From an uncultured Porphyromonadaceae bacterium (GTDB taxonomy: Bacteria > Bacteroidota > Bacteroidia > Bacteroidales > Muribaculaceae), in contig UROS01000029.1 in NCBI GenBank assembly GCA_900549445.1, forward strand, positions 1 to 18,226: 18,226 nucleotides of DNA, in the 5' to 3' direction. Under the pieces are notes generated by a model. It was not told the DNA's origin and did no database searches. It was given only the letters and a program-made list of their open reading frames with translations. How positions within the stretch are numbered: the stretch's first letter is position 1; every line of letters starts with the position of its first letter. Position numbers and translations under genes: made by a program. Of the stretch, positions 13,639 to 18,226 are shown piece by piece.

Positions 13639-15681
13639 ATGGAAAAGAAATTCAAACGCACGCTCATAACAACAGCGCTTCCTTACGCCAACGGCCCCGT
13701 TCATATAGGCCACCTCGCCGGAGTATACGTACCTGCCGACATCTACGCCCGCTATCTGCGCCTCAAAGGCGAAGATGTGGTGATGATCGGGGGCAGCGAC
13801 GAGCACGGTGTGCCCATCACCCTGCGCGCCCGCAAGGAGGGTATCACACCCCAGCAGGTTGTAGACCGCTACCATGCCATCATCAAGGACTCGCTCGAGG
13901 AATTAGGCGTGTCGTTCGACATATATTCCCGCACCACTTCCGACCTCCATTCCGCCACCGCCAGCGAATTCTTCCGCCGGCTCTACGACAAAGGCGAATT
14001 CACCGTGAAGACTTCGCTCCAGCCCTATGATGAAAAAGGCGGCGAATTCCTCGCCGACCGCTATGTTGTGGGCACCTGTCCCCGCTGCGGCAACGAGCAT
14101 GCCTACGGCGACCAGTGCGAGGCCTGCGGCTCGTCGCTCAACGTCACCGACCTCATCAACCCCTGCTCGGCGCTGACCGGCGAACCGGTGAAGATGCGCG
14201 AGACCACCCACTGGTATCTCCCCCTCGACAAATGGGAAGAGAAACTCCGCAAATGGATTCTGGAGGATCACAAAGAGTGGAAGACCAACGTCTACGGCCA
14301 GTGCAAGTCGTGGCTCGACGCCGGTCTGCAGCCCCGCGCCGTGAGCCGTGACCTTACGTGGGGCGTCCCGGTGCCCGTGGAGGGCGCCGAAGGAAAAGTA
14401 CTCTACGTATGGTTCGACGCCCCCATCGGCTATATCTCCAACACCAAGGAGCTCCTTCCCGATAGCTGGGAGAAATGGTGGAAAGACCCCGAGACCCGCA
14501 TCATCAACTTCATCGGCAAGGACAATATCGTGTTCCACTGCATAGTCTTCCCCGCCATGCTCATGGCTTACGGCGACGGCTTCCAGCTGCCCGACAATGT
14601 CCCCGCCAACGAATTCCTAAATCTCGAGGGCGACAAGATTTCCACCTCGCGCAACTGGGCCGTGTGGCTCCACGAATACCTCCGCGACTTCCCCGGCAAG
14701 CAGGATGTGCTCCGCTACGTGCTGACCGCCAACGCTCCCGAGACGAAAGACAACGACTTTACCTGGGCCGACTTCCAGGCGCGCAACAACAACGAACTCG
14801 TGGCCATCCTCGGCAACTTCGTCAACCGCGCCTTCGTGCTCACCCATAAATATTTCGGCGGCATAGTGCCCGCGGCCGGCGAGGCCGGCGCCCCGGAGAA
14901 GCAGCTGCAGTCTGACCTCAATGCCGCTGTAGCAGCTCTGACCGACGCTCTCGACACCTTCCACTTCCGCGAGGCACTCCGTCAGGCAATGGAGATAGCC
15001 CGCCTCGGCAACCGCTACCTCCAGGAAACCGAACCGTGGAAAGTTGCCAAAACCGACCTTGCGCGCACCGCTACGATACTCAACACGGCCGTTCAGCTCT
15101 GCGCCAACCTTGCCATAGCTTTCGAGCCATTCCTGCCCTTCTCGGCTGGCAAGCTCACCGCCATGCTCGGCGGCGAAAAACTCAGCTGGAGCGATCTCGG
15201 CAGCCTCGCCATAATCCCTGCGGGTCATCAGCTCGGACAGCCCGAACTGCTCTTCGACAAAATCGAAGATTCCGCCGTAGAAGCGCAGATAAAGCGCCTG
15301 CAGGACGCGAAGAAAGCCAACGAAATCGCCGCCTGGCGTCCCGAACCCCAGCTTCCCGAAGTAAGCTTCGACGACTTCTCCAGGTGCGACATGCGCGTGG
15401 GTACCATTCTCGAATGCGAGAAGGTGGCGAAAGCCGACAAACTGCTCAAATTCCTCATCGACGACGGCATGGAGAAGCGCACAATCGTGTCGGGCATTGC
15501 TAAATTCTACAAACCCGAAGAGCTTGTAGGCCGTCAGGTATGCTTCATCTCCAACCTGCCGCCCCGCAAGATCAAAGGCATCGTGTCGGAAGGCATGCTG
15601 CTCTCCTGCGTGAACTCCGACGGCTCCCTGACGCTGATAGCACCCTCCGCTTCCGCTACCCCCGGCGCCCGCATAGGCTGA
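13639..15681 (+). CDS. metG: Methionyl-tRNA synthetase with C-terminal tRNA-binding domain
   Basis: 680 residues from the ATG at 13639, chosen because the in-frame upstream ATG (13582) precedes the promoter box and adds atypical residues. It charges tRNA-Met with methionine in the cytosol. The Rossmann catalytic domain has the HIGH motif at 22-25 and a KMSKS equivalent KISTS at 333-337. A zinc knuckle with Cys147, Cys150, Cys160 and Cys163 (CPRCGNEHAYGDQCEAC) marks the MetG type with four zinc-binding Cys in one knuckle. An anticodon-binding helical domain follows. From about 577 to the end is an EMAPII/Trbp111-like tRNA-binding domain (DFSRCDMRVGTILECE, SNLPPRKIKGIVSEGMLLSC). All parts are intact. 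ansA follows 77 bp downstream without a clear promoter. Confidence 0.98.
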   Translation: MEKKFKRTLITTALPYANGPVHIGHLAGVYVPADIYARYLRLKGEDVVMIGGSDEHGVPITLRARKEGITPQQVVDRYHAIIKDSLEELGVSFDIYSRTTSDLHSATASEFFRRLYDKGEFTVKTSLQPYDEKGGEFLADRYVVGTCPRCGNEHAYGDQCEACGSSLNVTDLINPCSALTGEPVKMRETTHWYLPLDKWEEKLRKWILEDHKEWKTNVYGQCKSWLDAGLQPRAVSRDLTWGVPVPVEGAEGKVLYVWFDAPIGYISNTKELLPDSWEKWWKDPETRIINFIGKDNIVFHCIVFPAMLMAYGDGFQLPDNVPANEFLNLEGDKISTSRNWAVWLHEYLRDFPGKQDVLRYVLTANAPETKDNDFTWADFQARNNNELVAILGNFVNRAFVLTHKYFGGIVPAAGEAGAPEKQLQSDLNAAVAALTDALDTFHFREALRQAMEIARLGNRYLQETEPWKVAKTDLARTATILNTAVQLCANLAIAFEPFLPFSAGKLTAMLGGEKLSWSDLGSLAIIPAGHQLGQPELLFDKIEDSAVEAQIKRLQDAKKANEIAAWRPEPQLPEVSFDDFSRCDMRVGTILECEKVAKADKLLKFLIDDGMEKRTIVSGIAKFYKPEELVGRQVCFISNLPPRKIKGIVSEGMLLSCVNSDGSLTLIAPSASATPGARIG

Positions 15682-15758
15682 TTGCCCGCGCTCCCTCTTT
15701 CCTCTCTCCCCGTTTTCTACCTATGAATTATTACAGTAGTTATCGTCTATATCATAAT

Positions 15759-16811
15759 ATGGCTTATCCACGCAAGCCCCGCATTCTGATCATCTACACG
15801 GGCGGAACGATCGGAATGATTGAAAACCCTGTCACCCGCTCGCTGCAGCCCTTCGACTTCAGCCATCTCATCGAGAATGTGCCGAAGATCCGCATGCTCG
15901 ACTACAGCATCGACAACATCCAGTTCAACCCGCCCATCGATTCCAGCGACATGAACCTCGACGGCTGGAAAGAGATTGTGGAGAACATTGAGCGTAACTA
16001 CAGCAGTTACGACGGATTCGTCGTGCTCCACGGAACCGACACCATGGCCTACACGGCGTCGGCCATCTCTTTCATGCTCGGCGGACTCGACAAGCCGGTC
16101 ATAATCACCGGCTCGCAGCTCCCCATAGGCGAGGTGCGCACCGACGGCGAGGAAAACCTCATAACGGCGCTCCAGATAGCCGCGGCGCTTGCCCCCGACG
16201 GCAAACCGATGGTGCGCGAAGTGGCCATCCTTTTCGAAAATTATCTCTGGCGCGGCAACCGCTCCACCAAAATGAGCGCCGACAACTTCAACGCCTTCAA
16301 GAGCAACAACTACCCTCCGCTTGCCAAAATCGGCCTCGGAATCCATTTCAGCGAAGAGGCGCTGAGCCGTCCGCTCTTTGTGGGCGCCAACACTCCGTCG
16401 CTGCATGTGCAGACCGAGATGGATCCGGCGGTGATGTTTCTCGATCTCAATCCGGGCATGACGCGCTCCACCCTCTCCCATATGCTCCACACGCCCGGCA
16501 TAAAAGGCATAGTAATGCGCACGTTCGGCGCCGGCAACGGCCCGACGGCCTCATGGTTTCTCGATGAGATCTCCGATGCCATAGCCCGCGATGTGGTGAT
16601 TGTAAACGTCACTCAGTGCGTCAACGGCGGTGTACACACCAAGCGTTACGTGTCGGGCGACAGGCTGGTTAAAATCGGCGTTATCTCCGGCCACGACATG
16701 ACCTCCGAGGCAGCCATAACCAAGCTCATGTATCTCTTCGGAAAGGGCTGCACTCCCGGACAAGTGCGCGAAGCATTCTCAACCTCACTCTGCGGCGAGG
16801 TTACCCTCTGA
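15759..16811 (+). CDS. ansA: Type I L-asparaginase
   Basis: 350 residues from the ATG at 15759; an ATG at 15723 would add 12 residues (MNYYSSYRLYHN) of AT-rich sequence, which looks like leader rather than protein. It hydrolyses asparagine to aspartate and ammonia. The two nucleophile-side threonines are in IYTGGTIGM (Thr14, Thr17) and HGTDTMAYT (Thr93, with Asp94), the active-site signatures of the family. GSQLPIGEVRTDGEENL and RTFGAGNGP are further family blocks. No signal peptide is seen, consistent with the cytoplasmic type I enzyme. The C-terminal domain ends in KLMYLFGKGCTPGQVREAF. It may be read through from metG; a terminator-like hairpin follows 25 bp after the stop. Confidence 0.95.
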   Translation: MAYPRKPRILIIYTGGTIGMIENPVTRSLQPFDFSHLIENVPKIRMLDYSIDNIQFNPPIDSSDMNLDGWKEIVENIERNYSSYDGFVVLHGTDTMAYTASAISFMLGGLDKPVIITGSQLPIGEVRTDGEENLITALQIAAALAPDGKPMVREVAILFENYLWRGNRSTKMSADNFNAFKSNNYPPLAKIGLGIHFSEEALSRPLFVGANTPSLHVQTEMDPAVMFLDLNPGMTRSTLSHMLHTPGIKGIVMRTFGAGNGPTASWFLDEISDAIARDVVIVNVTQCVNGGVHTKRYVSGDRLVKIGVISGHDMTSEAAITKLMYLFGKGCTPGQVREAFSTSLCGEVTL

Positions 16812-16836
16812 GCTGACCGTATATGATTTTTTACTG

Positions 16837-16875
16837 CGGGCTCCTGTGCGAAATATCGGCGCAGGAGCCCGATTT
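16837..16875 (+). terminator. Terminator-like hairpin after ansA
   Basis: CGGGCTCCTGTGC (16837-16849) pairs with 16859-16871 over 13 positions with one wobble, loop GAAATATCG, followed by a weak ATTTG. The stem is strong but the T run is short, so termination may be partial. Confidence 0.65.
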
Positions 16876-16939
16876 GTGCCGGAGGATAGGCAATCGGATT
16901 GAATATTTTAGAAAAAATTATCAAATTTCCACGAAAAAT

Positions 16940-16969
16940 TTTGTTTTTATGGAAAAATGTTTAACTTTG
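16940..16969 (+). promoter_or_regulatory. Promoter of an uncharacterised transcript (TTTG, 18 bp, TAACTTTG)
   Basis: TTTG at 16940-16943 and TAACTTTG at 16962-16969 are spaced 18 bp, close to the Bacteroidetes consensus. Transcription would start near 16976. It points into a region without a convincing gene, before the convergent minus-strand regulator. Confidence 0.7.
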
Positions 16970-16987
16970 CCAATGAATGATATAGAC

Positions 16988-17008
16988 AAATGTCCGATTC
17001 GGACATTT
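16988..17008. repeat. Perfect 10-bp inverted repeat at the start of the candidate RNA
   Basis: AAATGTCCGA (16988-16997) and TCGGACATTT (16999-17008) are exact inverse copies around a single T. The site begins about 19 bp after the -7 box, so it could be a repressor operator just past the transcription start, or a 5' hairpin of the transcript. Confidence 0.75.
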
Positions 17009-17318
17009 ACATGGTAAAAGATTCTTTAAAAAACTACGAGGCGCGGTGACGCGGCTTTATGTTACAGCTCCCCGGCCATCAGGCAAGGCAGAGGCCTCGC
17101 CGGCCAAAGGAGAAAATGACCGGGCCGGATCTGAGATTCTCTATGTGAGGCTGATTTTCAGAACATTCTGTATGCCCTGTGCAGGCGCGGAGCGATTGCT
17201 TCTCAGGCGCTGAACGGGTGGCGGTTTTACGTGAGAATCCCTATGGTATGAGATTTAAATTATTTAATAAATTTTGATCTGCCGGGTCAGATAATAATCA
17301 ACAAAACTACTGTGACAC

Positions 17319-17354
17319 GGACGGGGCGCGATTGCTGAGAATCGCGCCCCGTTC
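17319..17354. terminator. Strong hairpin between the candidate RNA and the convergent regulator gene
   Basis: ACGGGGCGCGATT (17321-17333) pairs perfectly with 17340-17352, loop GCTGAG, with two further outer pairs. It lies 50 bp past the regulator stop and could end transcripts from both sides. Neither strand has an adjacent T run, so rho-independent activity is uncertain. Confidence 0.5.
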
Positions 17355-17403
17355 AACTATGTGCCTCTATGCGTCTAATTGTATTTATATAGAGTGAATT
17401 GCG

Positions 17404-18117
17404 TCAGAGAAAATGCAGCCGGTTCTGAAGGTTTTTCAGATATATGCGCCCCACGAGCACCTCGTGATCCTGAAACGGCGCGAAGAGATTGACCTTCGAC
17501 TTGCCTATGAGCAGAACGTAGTCTATGTTGACTATAAACGCCTGATGGGTCTGGATGAATTTGGGCGAGAAGTTGAGGATGTCGGTTGCGGAGGTCGATT
17601 TTTTGAGTGTAACTATGGTGTTGTCGCGGGTGACGGCCTCCCAGAGTTTGCGCTTGGAATTGTAGCGGAAGAATCCGATGTCGCTGATGTGCATCACCCT
17701 CATTTCGGCCGTTACCTGTGTCAGAGCCACCATGATGCGCGAGTCGCTGTCGGTGTTTTCACCGGGAAGAGTGTGGATGGAGCTTATGTGTGTTCCTGCT
17801 GCAGTTTCGTAGCGGAACCGCTGGATGGTTTTGTCGAGTTCGCGTATGTCGATCGGCTTCAGAAGATAGTCGTGTTCGCCGCGCTGAAACAGATTGCCCT
17901 CCTGGGCATACTGATCGTAGAATGCCGTATACATCACCGTATAGGGCGGGTCGGGGAGATTGTTGATTTCACTGAGAATCTCGAGACCGTTGCCGTCAGG
18001 CAGGTCGATGTCGAGAAAGAGCAGATCGGGTGCATCCTGCTCGAGCATGGCCAGAGCATCGGTCGAATTCGATGCGGTGCCGGTTATCTCGAGGTCGGAA
18101 TAGAGACTGTCTAACAA
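17404..18117 (-). CDS. LytTR-family response regulator, N-terminally truncated (possible pseudogene)
   Basis: 237 residues if translation starts at the TTG at 18117; an in-frame stop lies 27 bp upstream (18142-18144) and there is no ATG between. The receiver domain keeps the phospho-acceptor Asp36 in LLFLDIDLPDG and Lys87 in YLLKPI, but lacks the first beta strand with the acidic pair (usually IIxDDEP). The Asp normally sits near residue 54, so about 18 residues are missing. Residues 135-237 form a complete LytTR DNA-binding domain (IGFFRYNSKRKLWEA, FIQTHQAFIVNIDYVLLI, LVGRIYLKNL). No partner histidine kinase is in the window and no promoter is visible. A minus-strand terminator lies 36 bp upstream. 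I infer a 5'-truncated gene, perhaps non-functional for phospho-signalling. Confidence 0.8.
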   Translation of the reverse strand: MLDSLYSDLEITGTASNSTDALAMLEQDAPDLLFLDIDLPDGNGLEILSEINNLPDPPYTVMYTAFYDQYAQEGNLFQRGEHDYLLKPIDIRELDKTIQRFRYETAAGTHISSIHTLPGENTDSDSRIMVALTQVTAEMRVMHISDIGFFRYNSKRKLWEAVTRDNTIVTLKKSTSATDILNFSPKFIQTHQAFIVNIDYVLLIGKSKVNLFAPFQDHEVLVGRIYLKNLQNRLHFL

Positions 18118-18132
18118 GTTTGGGCAGTCTCT
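18102..18132. repeat. 8-bp inverted repeat across the 5' end of the response-regulator frame
   Basis: AGAGACTG (18102-18109) and CAGTCTCT (18125-18132) flank 15 bp that include the only possible start codon (TTG at 18117). On the plus strand the second arm is followed by TTTT. It may be a rearrangement scar or an operator. Confidence 0.6.
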
Positions 18133-18152
18133 TTTTATGGTCTAAACATGCT

Positions 18153-18195
18153 AAAAAAATAAGGCTTTCATGCTGAAATTCAGCGCGAAAGCCTT
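18153..18195 (-). terminator. Rho-independent terminator upstream of the response-regulator frame
   Basis: On the minus strand AAGGCTTTC (18187-18195) pairs with GAAAGCCTT (18161-18169), with an inner GCTGA/TCAGC stem, and is followed by ATTTTTTT. It would stop minus-strand transcription 36 bp before the regulator frame. Confidence 0.85.
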
Positions 18196-18224
18196 TGTCA
18201 TGTCATAGATTTTCAGTATATTTG
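18194..18224 (+). promoter_or_regulatory. Plus-strand promoter at the right edge (TTTG, 19 bp, TATATTTG)
   Basis: TTTG at 18194-18197 and TATATTTG at 18217-18224 are spaced 19 bp, a full match to the Bacteroidetes promoter. The transcript starts beyond the window, so its gene is unknown. Confidence 0.75.
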
Positions 18225-18226
18225 TA

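Larger units (their letters stand above)
16976..17354 (+). ncRNA. Candidate structured non-coding RNA, family not recognised
   Basis: Downstream of the promoter at 16940-16969 lies about 380 bp with no ORF above 30 codons that looks like a protein. The 5' part has a perfect inverted repeat (16988-17008). Bases 17040-17250 are GC-rich, unlike an ordinary spacer, and contain many possible helices: CTCC...GGAG around CCGGC...GCCGG (about 17067-17112), GATTCTC (17135-17141) with GAGAATC (17233-17239), GGAGC/GCTTC (about 17189-17202), and ATCTG/CAGAT in the AT-rich 3' part. A 13-bp perfect stem, 15 with outer pairs (17319-17354), may mark the end, though no T tract follows. I saw no match to tmRNA, RNase P RNA, 4.5S RNA, or common riboswitch cores. 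A decayed gene is the main alternative. Confidence 0.4.

Noticed and set aside
16973..17017. Short ORF (MNDIDKCPIRTFTW) resembling the start of an HxlR-type regulator (CPIR)
   Set aside because: Only about ten residues could match, the frame stops at once, and no HxlR continuation is seen in other frames; the palindrome explains the sequence better.
17060..17112. Resemblance of AAGGCAGAGGCC to part of 4.5S signal-recognition RNA
   Set aside because: The invariant GGAAGCAGCC-type tetraloop and internal-loop sequence is absent.
17059..17148. 29-codon basic ORF in the orphan transcript
   Set aside because: No family resemblance and no conservation evidence; its bases are taken up by the CCGGC/GCCGG helices. 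A small protein cannot be fully excluded.
17413..18114. 233-codon plus-strand frame
   Set aside because: It is antisense to the LytTR response regulator, whose receiver and LytTR motifs identify the true coding strand.
1..18226. Search for tRNA, rRNA, CRISPR arrays, insertion sequences and phage genes
   Set aside because: None were recognised by eye anywhere in the window.

Overview
The window looks like a chromosomal segment from a Bacteroidales bacterium, plausibly family Muribaculaceae (order fairly sure, family an inference). Several starts are preceded by the Bacteroidetes-type promoter (TTTG, 18-20 bp, TAnnTTTG), Shine-Dalgarno sites are largely absent, and the housekeeping proteins (YbeY, MnmG, MetG, type I asparaginase) have Bacteroidetes-like features. 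Genes are fairly GC-rich and spacers AT-rich.

Left part, minus strand (1-6853). A two-gene unit encodes a secreted GH8 enzyme closest to reducing-end xylose-releasing exo-oligoxylanases (1657-3624) and, 9 bp downstream, a secreted protein (1-1647) that leaves the window at the left edge. That second gene is open from its ATG to base 1 and carries three tandem copies of a roughly 157-residue module. The GH8 enzyme carries a related module at its N terminus. The promoter region holds a 10-base homopolymer and a LacI/GalR-type palindrome. Upstream are a HigB-HigA type toxin-antitoxin pair with its own promoter and terminator (3859-4682) and a TonB-dependent-receptor-like outer-membrane barrel (4775-6853).

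Centre, plus strand (6973-16871). This is a run of core genes: pyrH-frr (promoter, terminator), ybeY-mnmG (promoter), a perfect 16-bp parS-like palindrome, apt, a long hairpin, uvrC, a terminator, metG (own promoter), ansA and a terminator-like hairpin. They serve pyrimidine nucleotide synthesis, ribosome recycling and rRNA maturation, tRNA modification, purine salvage, nucleotide-excision repair, methionyl-tRNA charging and asparagine degradation.

Right part (16812-18226). Between the converging ansA and response-regulator genes lies 592 bp with a well-matched plus-strand promoter, a perfect 10-bp inverted repeat at the transcript start, and GC-rich foldable sequence without a convincing ORF. 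It is a candidate uncharacterised structured RNA. The minus-strand LytTR response regulator lacks its first receiver strand and the acidic residues on it; its 5' end sits in an inverted repeat a few bases from a minus-strand terminator, which suggests a truncation or rearrangement junction. A good plus-strand promoter at the right edge points to a gene beyond the window.

The strongest leads are the structured-RNA candidate, the module shared by the two secreted proteins with the homopolymer in their promoter, the parS-like site, and the truncated regulator.
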